A DNA stretch of 64,000 nucleotides, taken from CALDSL01 sp039810245 (GTDB taxonomy: Bacteria > Chloroflexota > Anaerolineae > Anaerolineales > Anaerolineaceae). Shown here piece by piece: positions 41,051 to 49,629 of this stretch (positions are counted from its first letter, which is position 1; every line of letters starts with the position of its first letter). The notes beneath the pieces were generated by a model that searched no databases, was not told the origin of the DNA, and saw only the letters and a program-made list of their open reading frames with translations. Position numbers and translations under genes: made by a program. The stretch lies in contig JBDHWQ010000018.1 in the NCBI GenBank assembly GCA_039810245.1, positions 1-64,000 of the forward strand. Reading direction: 5' to 3'.

Positions 41051-42430
41051 ATGGCGCGTTTCTTACTGGTTGCCTGGATGCTGGTCTTGCAGCTACAACC
41101 CTGGATGGGGCTGAGCGTTGCGGCCACGCCTACGCCAGATGGTTTTGGCGTGCGGCTGCACCCGGACGGGGGACTACACGCGGGCGATTGGGTGAGCATC
41201 GAGGTGTTTTCGCCGCCGGGTGAGAATTACGACCGTACGAATCTATACGCAAGCCTGCAAGGCGCAGTTGCGCGCGAGTTGGGCAGCGCTCCTTTTTACG
41301 GCACGGCGGGTGGGCGTTTCCGCGCCATCCTGCTGTGGGTGTGGGATACGGGCGGCCTGGCCGCGGGCGAATACATGCTGGAGTTGCGCATCCCGGAACG
41401 CGACCTGGTTTGGCAGGTGAGCGTTACCCTGCTGCCGCCCGAACCTGCAATACAGCAGCACCAATGGGTTACTGCGGAAACCGGCTGCTGCTACGTGCAT
41501 GTCATTAGCGGTACGGCGGCCGAGCGCGATTTGGGCACGCTGCTGCCGATGATCCAGGCGCAGGCGGAAGACGCGTCGCGCAAGATCGGCGCCAGCCTGG
41601 GGGAGAAAATTCACATTAACCTGATCCCGCGCATCCTGGGTCAGGGTGGATTTACTTCCAGCGAAGTGTACGTCTCGTATGACGACGATAATTATGCCAA
41701 CCAGGATGTAGAGCAGCTATTGCATCACGAGCTGGTGCACCGTTACGATGCGATCAAGGACGGCCAATTACGGCCCGCCATCCTGATCGAAGGGCTGGCG
41801 GTCTTCCTGAGCGGCGGGCATTACCAGCCCGAAGCCGTGCGCGTGCGCGCCGCAGCGCTGTACCACAGCGGAAATTACATCCCGCTGAAGTACCTGAGCG
41901 ACCACTTCTATCCTTCACAGCATGAGAGTGGATATATTATCGCCGGGGCGCTGGTGGGCTACATGGTAGAACGCTGGGGCTGGGATACATACGACAACTT
42001 TTACCGCAGCATCGCGCCGAATGATGGCGGGCAGGCGGCCGCGCTGGATGCGGCGCTGCGCCAGCGATTTGGGCTAAGCCTGGACGAACTGGAGAGCGGT
42101 TTCCTGGGCAGCCTGGAAGAAATCCCACCGCTTCCGGACGTGCAGCAGGATGTGAGCGGCACGATGCGGCTGTTCGATGCGGTGCGCGACTTCCAGAGAG
42201 AAATGGACACGTCCGCATATTTTGAAAGCGTGTGGCTGCCGGATGCCAAAGACATGCGCGACCGCGGGTTTGTAGCAGATTACCTGCGCGGCCCGGACGA
42301 CCCCGAAAACTTGCGCGTAGAAGCCGAGCTGCTGGAAGCGCAGCAATTACTGGATGAAGGCGAGTTCGCGCTGCTTGCGCAAAAACTGGCCGCGGTGGAG
42401 CAGGATCTGCGGTTTGGGAGCGCTCAGTAA
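41051..42430 (+). CDS. Secreted gluzincin-type metalloprotease
   Basis: This 459-residue protein has a signal peptide (MARFLLVAWMLVLQLQPW, cleavage near residue 24), a beta-rich region (residues about 30-145) and a metalloprotease domain with HHELVHRYDAI at about residue 232 (HExxH) and IEGLAVFLSGGHY about 25 residues later (third metal ligand Glu). The C-terminal 100 residues are helical. Its ATG at 41051 is chosen because TATAAT ends 7 bases before it; the frame is open from 41009. It is convergent with the FHA gene. The substrate is unknown. Confidence 0.75.
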   Translation: MARFLLVAWMLVLQLQPWMGLSVAATPTPDGFGVRLHPDGGLHAGDWVSIEVFSPPGENYDRTNLYASLQGAVARELGSAPFYGTAGGRFRAILLWVWDTGGLAAGEYMLELRIPERDLVWQVSVTLLPPEPAIQQHQWVTAETGCCYVHVISGTAAERDLGTLLPMIQAQAEDASRKIGASLGEKIHINLIPRILGQGGFTSSEVYVSYDDDNYANQDVEQLLHHELVHRYDAIKDGQLRPAILIEGLAVFLSGGHYQPEAVRVRAAALYHSGNYIPLKYLSDHFYPSQHESGYIIAGALVGYMVERWGWDTYDNFYRSIAPNDGGQAAALDAALRQRFGLSLDELESGFLGSLEEIPPLPDVQQDVSGTMRLFDAVRDFQREMDTSAYFESVWLPDAKDMRDRGFVADYLRGPDDPENLRVEAELLEAQQLLDEGEFALLAQKLAAVEQDLRFGSAQ

Positions 42431-42431
42431 A

Positions 42432-42460
42432 AAGCAGGACGCGTGTTGCGCGCCCTGCTT
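42432..42460. terminator. Hairpin between convergent metalloprotease and FHA genes
   Basis: AAGCAGG (42432-42438) pairs with CCTGCTT (42454-42460), extended inward by CGCG/CGCG over one mismatch. Little T-tract follows. Confidence 0.55.
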
Positions 42461-42486
42461 GTCTGTTTGCGTTACGCTCGCAACGT

Positions 42487-43149
42487 TTACTGGCAGGCCG
42501 GGAAGAGGAAGGGCAGCAGATCGCACCATAAATTACGGGCGTCGATCACGTACAGGATGACGCCACACACGCATACCACCAGCAGGATGGCGATTATCAG
42601 CGCGATGGCCCAGGTAGGCAGGCGGCGTTCCGGGGTATAAGGCTCTTCGTACACCGGCTCTGGAGTCACGGGCGGGTAGGATGCCACTGGCGGCGGAACC
42701 GAGACCGGTGGCTGGTAGCGCGGCGCGGGTTGAGGAACAGGCTGCGCGACCGGCTGCTGTACGGGCTGGGGAACCGGCTGTACCGGCGGTGGCATGCTCA
42801 CCGGCGGACGCGCAACCGGAGAGGCCATGGTGGCATCCGGGTCGGCCAGAGGGGCTTCCAGCTCCAGGTTAATGTGCTCACCCAGGGTGATCACTTCACC
42901 CGGGCGAAGTACATAAGGGCCCATCAGGCGCTGGCGGTTGACAAATGTGCCATTGGTTGACCCCAGGTCTTCCACCACATAGTTCGTGCCCTGCAGGAAA
43001 ATACGCGCGTGGCGGCGCGAGACTTCCGCGTCGCTGATGACGATGTCATTGGCCATATCACGGCCAATGGTGAGCTCATTCTTCTCCAGGGCGTAGGTGC
43101 GTCCTGCGGTTGGGCCGGTGCGAACAATCAACTGCATAGTGGGTGCCAT
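42487..43149 (-). CDS. FHA-domain membrane protein
   Basis: This 220-residue protein has a forkhead-associated domain (about residues 25-95: LTIGRDMANDIVISD, EVSRRHARI, DLGSTNGTFVNRQRL), which binds phosphothreonine. A long Pro/Val/Gln-rich linker (about 110-180) and one membrane segment near the C-terminus (about 184-205) follow. It is likely a cytoplasmic phosphothreonine reader tethered to the membrane, working with a Ser/Thr kinase that is not in the window. The start has GGAGAGG upstream; ATG five codons later is also possible. Confidence 0.85.
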   Translation of the reverse strand: MAPTMQLIVRTGPTAGRTYALEKNELTIGRDMANDIVISDAEVSRRHARIFLQGTNYVVEDLGSTNGTFVNRQRLMGPYVLRPGEVITLGEHINLELEAPLADPDATMASPVARPPVSMPPPVQPVPQPVQQPVAQPVPQPAPRYQPPVSVPPPVASYPPVTPEPVYEEPYTPERRLPTWAIALIIAILLVVCVCGVILYVIDARNLWCDLLPFLFPACQ

Positions 43150-43241
43150 TTTTTCCTCTCCTACCCCAAAGGCAAATGCATGAACATAGTGTATACGCTT
43201 TAGGATAGTGTGTCAACGCAATATGGGGTACGGGCATGCAC

Positions 43242-43266
43242 AGATGGCCGGCAGGGCCGGCCATCT
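43242..43266 (-). terminator. Hairpin after livF
   Basis: AGATGGCCGGC (43242-43252) and GCCGGCCATCT (43256-43266) form an 11-bp stem with a 3-base loop, 20 bases after the livF stop. There is no T-tract, so it may protect the mRNA end or need Rho. Confidence 0.55.
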
Positions 43267-43286
43267 TGAGATACACGTGGATTTGA

Positions 43287-43994
43287 TCAGATGCCGAGGT
43301 AGGCGGCTTTGACCTGCGGGTTTTCCAGCACTTCCTTGCCGGTACCCGAAAGCACGATGCGGCCGGTCTCCAGTACGTAGGCGCGGTGCGAGATGGAAAG
43401 CGCCATGAGGGCGTTCTGTTCCACCAGCAGAATGCTGGTTCCCTGCGCGTTGATCTCCTGAATGATGCGGAAAATTTCTTCCACCAGCAGCGGGCTGAGG
43501 CCCATGGATGGCTCGTCCAGCAGCAGCAGAGTAGGCTTGCTCATCAGGCCGCGCCCGGTAGCCAGCATCTGTTGCTCGCCGCCGGAGAGCGTGCCCCCGA
43601 GCTGGTTGATGCGCTCTTTGAGCCGTGGGAAGCTGGAGAACACGCGTTTCATCGAGCTGTCAATTTCAGCCGGGTCCGAGCGCGTGTACGCACCCATTTC
43701 CAGGTTTTCACGCACGGTCAGCGGGGCAAAGATCTTGCGGCCCTCAGGCACGTGGCTGATGCCCAGGCGCACGATCTGGTCGGCCGGGGTGTTGGTGATA
43801 TCTTTGTCTTTATACACGATGGTGCCGCGGCGCGGGCGCAGCAGCGCCGAAATAGCGCGCAGCGTGGTGGATTTTCCCGCGCCGTTTGCGCCGATCAGCG
43901 AAACAATCTCGCCTTCATTCACATGGAAGGAAGCACCCTGCAGGGCGTGGATGGCGCCATAGTATACATCGAGGTCTTTCACATCAAGCAACAT
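43287..43994 (-). CDS. livF: Branched-chain amino-acid ABC transporter ATPase LivF
   Basis: This 235-residue ABC ATPase has ALQGASFHVNEGEIVSLIGA, GANGAGKSTT, GISHVPEGRKIF (the LivF-type motif), LSGGEQQMLATGRGL, LLLLDEPSMGLSP and LVEQNALMAL. It drives uptake of Leu/Ile/Val or related amphipathic substrates with LivG, LivH, LivM and LivK. The start is ATG at 43994, which lies 11 bases inside livG. An upstream open frame of 30 codons is shadow. It is the last gene of the operon. Confidence 0.92.
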   Translation of the reverse strand: MLLDVKDLDVYYGAIHALQGASFHVNEGEIVSLIGANGAGKSTTLRAISALLRPRRGTIVYKDKDITNTPADQIVRLGISHVPEGRKIFAPLTVRENLEMGAYTRSDPAEIDSSMKRVFSSFPRLKERINQLGGTLSGGEQQMLATGRGLMSKPTLLLLDEPSMGLSPLLVEEIFRIIQEINAQGTSILLVEQNALMALSISHRAYVLETGRIVLSGTGKEVLENPQVKAAYLGI

Positions 43995-44784
43995 GGGCGG
44001 CTGCTCCCTTCCCCAGGTAGGCTTCAACAACGCGCGGGTTTTCCTGGATTTCGCGCGGCACGCCGCGCGCGATGACCTCACCAAAGTCCATTACGGTGAT
44101 ATGCTCGCAGATGCCCATCACGACGCGCATCTGATGCTCGATCAGGAGGATGGTCAGGTTGAAGCGGTCGCGGATGAAGTGGATCAGTTCCATCAGCCGC
44201 ACGATCTCTTTGGGGTTCATTCCCGCCGCGGGTTCATCCAGCAGCAGCAGGCGGGGATCGGTGGCCAGCGCGCGGGCAATTTCCACGCGGCGCTGCTCGC
44301 CGTACGGCAGGTTACGCGCAGTCTCGTTCATGATACCTTCGAGCTTGAAGATGCGCAGAAATTCGATGGCGCGCTCGGTCAGCTCTTTCTCTTTGACGTC
44401 AAACTTCGCGCCGCGCAGCACACCGTCTACCAGGTTATAGCCGGCGTGTGGATGGTATGCAATGCGCACATTATCCAGCACGCTCAGATTGGAGAACAGG
44501 CGAATGTTCTGGAAGGTGCGGCCAATGCCCATGCGGGTGATCTCGAAAGGTGCCAGGCCGACCGTTGACTCGCCATTGAAGCGGATAGCGCCCGAGGTGG
44601 GCACATACAGGCCGGTGATCATATTGAACACGGTGGTTTTGCCGGCGCCATTGGGGCCAATCAGCCCGGCCAGGTCGCCCTGATGGAGCTCCATGCCAAA
44701 GTTGCCAACCGCGCGCAGGCCGCCGAAAAACTTGGTCAGCTTGGCGATTTCGAGGGTGGGTACAGCATTGTTGTCTGCTTGCAT
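43984..44784 (-). CDS. livG: Branched-chain amino-acid ABC transporter ATPase LivG
   Basis: This 266-residue ABC ATPase shows the LivG pattern: LTKFFGGLRAVGNF, GPNGAGKTTVFNMITG, GIGRTFQNIRLF, LPYGEQRRVEIARALA (LPYGEQ is normal for LivG) and LLLDEPAAGMNP, LIEHQMRVVMGI. Three ATG codons stand in a row after AAGGAG; the third (44784) has the best spacing. livM ends 17 bases upstream. It overlaps livF by 11 bases. Confidence 0.92.
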   Translation of the reverse strand: MQADNNAVPTLEIAKLTKFFGGLRAVGNFGMELHQGDLAGLIGPNGAGKTTVFNMITGLYVPTSGAIRFNGESTVGLAPFEITRMGIGRTFQNIRLFSNLSVLDNVRIAYHPHAGYNLVDGVLRGAKFDVKEKELTERAIEFLRIFKLEGIMNETARNLPYGEQRRVEIARALATDPRLLLLDEPAAGMNPKEIVRLMELIHFIRDRFNLTILLIEHQMRVVMGICEHITVMDFGEVIARGVPREIQENPRVVEAYLGKGAAAHVA

Positions 44785-44801
44785 CATCATCTCCTTCCCT
44801 G

Positions 44802-46166
44802 TCAGTCGCCGGCCGCGGTTGGGCTGGGCTGGTTTTCATCCGCCTGCCGCGCCTTGAAGAGCTTGGGCTTGAGGAAGCCCCACTCCACCGTGCCGAGCAA
44901 GCCCTGCGGGCGCAGGAGCATGAGCAGCAGCAGCGAGATCGGGTAGAGCACAAACCGCCAGGTGGGTGCTTCCGTGCCCAGGTAACCGAGCAGCACACGC
45001 AGCAGACCTTCGAGGAAGAACGTCCAGCCAAAGGCCGCGGCAATGGTGCCGCTCATACTACCCAGACCGCCGAACACTACGATAATCAGCGGGTTGAACC
45101 CGGCCAGGAAGTTAAACGTGCCCGGGCTGAGGAAGCCGATGTAGTGGGCATACACCGCCCCGCCAATGCCGGCAAAGAAACTGCCGATCATAAACGCCAG
45201 CAGCTTAGAGCCGGCTACATCGATGCCCATTGCGATCGCGGCGGTCTCATCCTCACGCACCGACATGATGGCTCGCCCGGTGCTGGAGCGGATCACGTTG
45301 CGCATGATGATGATCACCAGCAGCATAAACAGGAACGCCCAGAACCAGTTGGTCAGCTTGGGGATGCCGATCATGCCGCGCCCGCCTTTCATCTCCGGGA
45401 AGGGCAGGATGGTGTCCGAGTTGACCATCAGCGTGTTGACCACGATGGTGAAGCCCAGGGTGGCGATACCAAAGTAATCGGAGCCGAGGCTGAGCACCGG
45501 AAGGCCGAACAGGAAGCTGACCTCTGCGGCAAATACGCCGGCAAAAATCACGGCCAGGAAGAATACAATCTGCAGCCCAACGACAGAATTGAATGGTCCT
45601 GGTTCGGTGATGGTGCCAAGCAGCGGCGCAAGCGCCGGGTTGATCAGATTGCCGATGAGAACTGCCAGGCCTCCAGCCGCGACCGCACCGATCAGGTACA
45701 GCGTGAACGCGGAAAGCACCGGCACGCCACGAAGCCGCCCGACTACCAGGCGATTAATGGCATACAGGATGGCCGCGGCCAGGATGGTGCCAATGCCCAC
45801 CACAAGCAAGCCGCGCGCGTCGCCCATCGTCCAGCGGTAGGTGATATCCGCCGCGGTGTAGGCGCCGATCCCGTAAAACCCCCACTGCCCCAGGCTGAAC
45901 TGCCCATTGAAGCCATATATCAGGTTGAGGCCCAGGGCCACCATAGTCATGGCGCAGGCCTGGAACAACAGGCCGCTGTCGAAGTTATTGAATACCTGAA
46001 AGCCGCCAAAACTGGTGAGCGCAAGCTGGACGACGCCGAACGCGGCAGCCGCTCCGAGGAGTTTGGCCCACCACTTGGGTAAACCCATCACCCACAGCAG
46101 GCCGTAAATCCAGGCGATAATCGCGGCAATTTTGAGGACAGAGATGACGAGAAAACCGATTTCCAT
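44802..46166 (-). CDS. livM: Branched-chain amino-acid ABC transporter permease LivM
   Basis: This 454-residue permease has about eleven to twelve membrane segments and the LivM motifs LGLNLIYGFNGQFSLGQWGF, the cytoplasmic coupling segment RAIMSVREDETAAIAMGIDV, and GGLGSMSGTIAAAFG. It is longer than typical LivM (about 300-420 residues) owing to an extended N-terminal part and insertions near residues 120-210. It starts 9 bases after livH with AGGAGG before the ATG. It forms the channel with LivH. Confidence 0.92.
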   Translation of the reverse strand: MEIGFLVISVLKIAAIIAWIYGLLWVMGLPKWWAKLLGAAAAFGVVQLALTSFGGFQVFNNFDSGLLFQACAMTMVALGLNLIYGFNGQFSLGQWGFYGIGAYTAADITYRWTMGDARGLLVVGIGTILAAAILYAINRLVVGRLRGVPVLSAFTLYLIGAVAAGGLAVLIGNLINPALAPLLGTITEPGPFNSVVGLQIVFFLAVIFAGVFAAEVSFLFGLPVLSLGSDYFGIATLGFTIVVNTLMVNSDTILPFPEMKGGRGMIGIPKLTNWFWAFLFMLLVIIIMRNVIRSSTGRAIMSVREDETAAIAMGIDVAGSKLLAFMIGSFFAGIGGAVYAHYIGFLSPGTFNFLAGFNPLIIVVFGGLGSMSGTIAAAFGWTFFLEGLLRVLLGYLGTEAPTWRFVLYPISLLLLMLLRPQGLLGTVEWGFLKPKLFKARQADENQPSPTAAGD

Positions 46167-46175
46167 GCCGGCCTC

Positions 46176-47303
46176 CTATGCCTTTTCTTTCTCGGGCTCG
46201 CCAAAGATACCGGTTGGCTTCACCAGCAAGACGATGATCAGGATGGTGAACGCGACGGCATCGCGCATGGGAGTGGAGATATAGGCCATGGTCATGGCTT
46301 CGGCCTGCCCCATGATCAACGCGCCGACCAGCGCGCCGGGGATGCTGCCAATGCCGCCCAGCACCGCGGCCACAAACGCTTTCAGGCCAGGTAGGATGCC
46401 GAGCTGCGAATGGATCATCGGGTAGGCGATGGCATAGAGTACCCCACCCAACCCGGCGAACGCCGCGCCAACGGCGAAGGTAAACGAGATCACCGAGTCG
46501 ACCTGAATACCCATCAGGCGCGAGGCCGGCTTATCGAATGAGGTGGCGCGCATGGCCACACCAATCTTGGTGCGCCGTACCAGGAACTGCAGCAGAATCT
46601 GTACCAGGATGGACGTTGCTACGATGATCAGGAAGATGTTGGAAAACGTAATGCTGCCTTCCGGAGCTGCCTGGCCGGCAGCGAGCAGGTGAATGCCATC
46701 CTTGATGTACCAGGTAACCACCTCAAATGGGCGCTCGTAAGGGATGAAGCGCGCGGAAAATACAAACTGCAGCGCGCCAAAATATTCGATGAAAAATGAG
46801 ACGCCGATGGCAGTAATGAGCGCTGCGATGCGCGGAGCATCACGCAGCGGCTTATATGCCACGCGCTCAATGGTGATCGCCAGCACAGCGCAGATGATCA
46901 TCGAGAGCAGGATGACGGTCAGCGAGCCAACTACGACCGAAATCCAACCCGGGATACCCGGAAACAACAATGATGGCCACTGGTGCAGATTGAAGTCTGT
47001 CACTGCGAAGAAGCTGACAAAAGCACCCACCATGAACACATCGCCATGAGCAAAATTAATCAACTTTACAATACCGTACACCATGGTGTAACCCAGGGCG
47101 ATCATGGCGTAGACAAAACCCAACTGCAGGCCGTTGAGAACAAATTGGATGAATAAGCGCGGATCGGCAATCAGGTTTTTGCCCAGCACGTACAGAATCA
47201 AAAGTGCCAGGATAGCAAGGAACATCTTGCCAATCCAGGCAAGTGGAGCGCGTGGCTTGTAGACGGCCTCATCAAGAGCTTGGGGCTGAAGCGTTTTTTG
47301 CAT
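46176..47303 (-). CDS. livH: Branched-chain amino-acid ABC transporter permease LivH
   Basis: This 375-residue permease has the LivH hallmarks: QFVLNGLQLGFVYAMIALGY, TMVYGIVKLINFAHGDVFMV, the coupling helix RTKIGVAMRATSFDKPASRL, and VLGGIGSIPGALVG. The extra N-terminal 30 residues are hydrophilic, then one additional membrane segment (about 23-41) precedes the core. The ATG at 47303 follows GGAGG. It comes 105 bases after livK, with a strong hairpin between them. Confidence 0.92.
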   Translation of the reverse strand: MQKTLQPQALDEAVYKPRAPLAWIGKMFLAILALLILYVLGKNLIADPRLFIQFVLNGLQLGFVYAMIALGYTMVYGIVKLINFAHGDVFMVGAFVSFFAVTDFNLHQWPSLLFPGIPGWISVVVGSLTVILLSMIICAVLAITIERVAYKPLRDAPRIAALITAIGVSFFIEYFGALQFVFSARFIPYERPFEVVTWYIKDGIHLLAAGQAAPEGSITFSNIFLIIVATSILVQILLQFLVRRTKIGVAMRATSFDKPASRLMGIQVDSVISFTFAVGAAFAGLGGVLYAIAYPMIHSQLGILPGLKAFVAAVLGGIGSIPGALVGALIMGQAEAMTMAYISTPMRDAVAFTILIIVLLVKPTGIFGEPEKEKA

Positions 47304-47341
47304 TGACAGACGCCTCCGAACTTCATGGATACAGAACGGTA

Positions 47342-47373
47342 GGTTGGAGGACGGCATCCGCCGTCCTCCAACC
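47342..47373 (-). repeat. 14-bp perfect hairpin between livK and livH
   Basis: GGTTGGAGGACGGC (47342-47355) and its exact inverse at 47360-47373 enclose ATCC. It has no T-tract and lies 35 bases after the livK stop. Such elements often raise the amount of binding-protein mRNA relative to the permease genes by blocking 3' decay. Confidence 0.7.
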
Positions 47374-47408
47374 GGATTAGCCGGGCAAGCTGCCGGAACA
47401 AAGAACGT

Positions 47409-48569
47409 TTACGGCATAACCTGCGAGTAGAACTTGGCCTGGCCGTCGGCCACCTGGACGATGGTGATCGGTTTGATCGGGGTGTGGAACTCGTCGAAGG
47501 TGATCGTGCCAGAGACAGCCTCGAACTTACCCTTGGCCATGGCTTCAGCGACGGCGGTGGCGTCATCCTTGCCGGCGTTGGCAATGGACTGGATCAGCAT
47601 ATTCGTGGCGTCGTACGCCAGAGCGGCCAGCGCATCGGGCTGCTTGCCGCCGTACTTGGCTTTGTAGTTAGTCACGAAGGTCTGCACAGCCGGACGGTTC
47701 TCGGTGGGCGAGTAGTGGTTGGTGAAGTAACCGCCAGCAGCAGCGGTGGCATCCAGGTCGGGGGAGTCCCAACCATCGCCGCCGATGAAGGGGGCGGTGA
47801 TGCCCTTTTCCTTGGCCTGCTTGGTGACCAGGTTGACCACGTTATAGTAGTCGGGCAGAACTACCACATCCGGCTTGGCTTCGGCAACCTTGGCCAGAAT
47901 GGTGGAGAAGTCGGTGTCCTGCGCGGTGTAGGTTTCGGTGCCGACGATCTCGCCACCGTCTTCGGTGAAGTACTTGGTGAAGTATTCCGCCAGGCCCTTC
48001 ACATAGTCGTTCGCCTGATCGAGCAGGACGAAGGCCTTCTTAGCGCCGAGGGTTTCAAAGGCGAACTTGGCCATCACCTTGCCCTGTGTGTCGTCGTTAA
48101 AGCAGGCGACGAAGGTGTAGGGCTTTACCTTACCGGCAGCATCGCGCACGACGCTCGGGTTGGTGGAGGTGCCGGAGATCTGCACAACCTTCTTCTGGTT
48201 GACAATTTCCGAAACCGGGATGGAAGCCTTGGAGCAAACTTCGCCGACGATGTACTTCACGCCGTCCTGGTCAATGACCTTGTTGGCAGCGTTGACGGCC
48301 GGGTCAGGGGTGCACTGGCTGTCTTCAACAATGCCGACCAGCTTGCGGCCCAAAACGCCGCCCTTGGCATTCCATTCTTCAATCGCCTGCAGCGCGCCTT
48401 CGCGTGTGGAAACGCCGAAGGTAGGTACAGGGCCAGACAGAGGGGCCAGAATGGCGATCTTGATGTCTTCAGTAGAGGCCGCGCCACCGCCGGTGGAGGC
48501 AGCGGGCGTGCAACCGGCGATCAGCATCGACAAAACGGCCAGGATGCTCAGGAACTTAAACGTACGCAT
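47409..48569 (-). CDS. livK: Branched-chain amino-acid ABC transporter substrate-binding lipoprotein LivK
   Basis: This 386-residue protein has a lipoprotein signal (lipobox LIAGC near residue 18), then the type-I periplasmic-binding fold: IKIAILAPLSGPVPTFGVST, the ligand-loop SGTSTNPSV, FVACFNDDTQGKVMAKF, and GWDSPDLDATAAAGGYF. It binds branched-chain or other aliphatic amino acids outside the membrane. It is first in the operon. The ATG at 48569 has AAGGAGGAGAG upstream; the frame stays open 8 codons more. Confidence 0.9.
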   Translation of the reverse strand: MRTFKFLSILAVLSMLIAGCTPAASTGGGAASTEDIKIAILAPLSGPVPTFGVSTREGALQAIEEWNAKGGVLGRKLVGIVEDSQCTPDPAVNAANKVIDQDGVKYIVGEVCSKASIPVSEIVNQKKVVQISGTSTNPSVVRDAAGKVKPYTFVACFNDDTQGKVMAKFAFETLGAKKAFVLLDQANDYVKGLAEYFTKYFTEDGGEIVGTETYTAQDTDFSTILAKVAEAKPDVVVLPDYYNVVNLVTKQAKEKGITAPFIGGDGWDSPDLDATAAAGGYFTNHYSPTENRPAVQTFVTNYKAKYGGKQPDALAALAYDATNMLIQSIANAGKDDATAVAEAMAKGKFEAVSGTITFDEFHTPIKPITIVQVADGQAKFYSQVMP

Positions 48570-48836
48570 CGTATCTCTCCTCCTTACGAACAATTGGCAA
48601 TTGATTGGGTTCGAACAGTTTGGGGATTGCTGGAATTACGGTTTGAGGTTCGCGAACAGACAGCAAACCTCTGGAAAGCATCACCTCCTCTATTTGCTGC
48701 ATTTGGGTTGCCTGTGTTTTGCCAGATCCTTATGGAGATTGGCAAATACTTCTGAAAAACTTCAGAGACCCTATTGGATTGAAAAGAGTCAGGGAACCCA
48801 GATATGTGACCTGTCTAAGAAACGAATTCCTGTATA

Positions 48837-48865
48837 AATATAGCGGGGACAGTGACAAATGTCAA
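48837..48865 (-). promoter_or_regulatory. livK operon promoter
   Basis: On the minus strand TTGACA (48860-48865), exactly 17 bases and TATATT (48837-48842). Transcription would begin near 48830, leaving about 260 bases before the livK ATG. Confidence 0.7.
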
Positions 48866-48962
48866 GTTTTTCTGACCAGAGATAGTGACATACGAGCCAT
48901 GAATATTGGGAAAGGAGTCATTGACAAACGCCAGGCCGGCCGTTACCCGCGCGTCCAAATGC

Positions 48963-48991
48963 TTGACATCTCCACATGGCGATCCTATAAT
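48963..48991 (+). promoter_or_regulatory. Perfect-consensus sigma-70 promoter
   Basis: TTGACA (48963-48968), 17 bases, TATAAT (48986-48991): a full consensus match. Transcription would start near 48998, so an ATG at 48994 is too early, and translation should start at 49033 after AAGGAG. Confidence 0.8.
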
Positions 48992-49032
48992 CAATGACAT
49001 CCACGCCAGACATGATCAAGGAGAACCGCCAG

Positions 49033-49431
49033 ATGCAAACCCGGGCCCTCTTCCAACGGAAGACGATCATCACGATCTTGATCTTACAAGCTATCCCGCT
49101 AATTATGCTTCCCCCGGCTTCATTCACTATCATCAGCCAGGAATGGTGGCTGCCGGCACTGCTGGTGCTGCTGGCCGTTTTTGCGGTGGTCGAGCTGGTG
49201 GTTCGCAAGAACCAGAGCGTATGGCCATGGGATCTGCTGGGTTTCGCGCAGGGCTTTAATATCATCAGCCGCCTGTTGATGCTCATGCCACGCGCCACGA
49301 TGCTGGATAATGGCCTGAAAGTGTTCAACTGGTTGTATTTTGTGCTGGGCGTGCTCTCGATGCTGCTTTCGGCAATCCTGCTGTGGTATTTCTCCAAACC
49401 CCAGGTGCGTGGAAATTTGATGCGCGAATGA
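49033..49431 (+). CDS. Small multi-spanning membrane protein of unknown function
   Basis: This 132-residue protein has about four membrane segments (near residues 12-27, 36-50, 63-80 and 90-118), a short N-terminal tail (MQTRALFQRK), and a basic C-terminus. The start ATG has AAGGAG 9 bases upstream (49018-49023), ideal spacing, and lies about 35 bases after the predicted transcription start. The perfect promoter suggests high or tightly controlled expression. I recognise no family. A terminator follows at 49452. Confidence 0.7.
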   Translation: MQTRALFQRKTIITILILQAIPLIMLPPASFTIISQEWWLPALLVLLAVFAVVELVVRKNQSVWPWDLLGFAQGFNIISRLLMLMPRATMLDNGLKVFNWLYFVLGVLSMLLSAILLWYFSKPQVRGNLMRE

Positions 49432-49451
49432 TGCAAGCTTCGCAAGAATCA

Positions 49452-49480
49452 AAAGAGCCGGGCAATTGCCTGGCTCTTTC
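49452..49480 (+). terminator. Rho-independent terminator
   Basis: AAAGAGCCGGGC (49452-49463) pairs with GCCTGGCTCTTT (49468-49479, one G-T pair) around AATT. It follows the membrane-protein gene by 20 bases. Confidence 0.8.
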
Positions 49481-49500
49481 TGGTTGCGAGCGTTTTGGAT

Positions 49501-49629
49501 AAAAAAAGCCCCACCATGCCGTGTGCCGCGTAGTTTTGAACCTGCTTTCGCAGGTAGAAACTCTACTCAGTAGTTTCCGCCTTGGCCGAGGCCTATCGCG
49601 TCGCTGCTGTAAGTCGAGTTTCTTTTTTT
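49501..49629 (+). ncRNA. Candidate structured RNA, possibly 6S RNA
   Basis: The segment has no convincing coding frame but nests several pairings: AAAAAAAG (49501-49508) with CTTTTTTT (49622-49629) as a closing stem, a perfect ACCTGC-TTTC-GCAGGT hairpin (49540-49555), GAAACT/AGTTTC (49557-49577) and GCCT/AGGC (49579-49592). A long irregular rod with a closing stem, side hairpins and phrases such as TTCCGCCTTGGCC recalls 6S RNA, but I make that match from memory only. True ends may reach about 49490-49650. Confidence 0.4.

Larger units (their letters stand above)
48570..49032. other. 463-base divergent regulatory region between livK and a membrane-protein gene
   Basis: Both strands carry near-consensus sigma-70 promoters (48837-48865 minus, 48963-48991 plus). 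Between and within them TGACA occurs five times on the plus strand (48853, 48885, 48922, 48964, 48995). The livK leader is about 260 bases and contains a short frame with a strong Shine-Dalgarno at 48681. I see no gene of ordinary size. Confidence 0.5.

Noticed and set aside
47484..48755. 423-codon open frame on the plus strand opposite livK
   Set aside because: Antisense shadow of a well-recognised binding protein; Gly/Val-rich translation without motifs.
48881..48991. Start of the 132-residue membrane protein at ATG 48994
   Set aside because: That ATG lies 2 bases after the -10 element, before the expected transcription start; ATG 49033 has AAGGAG at ideal distance.
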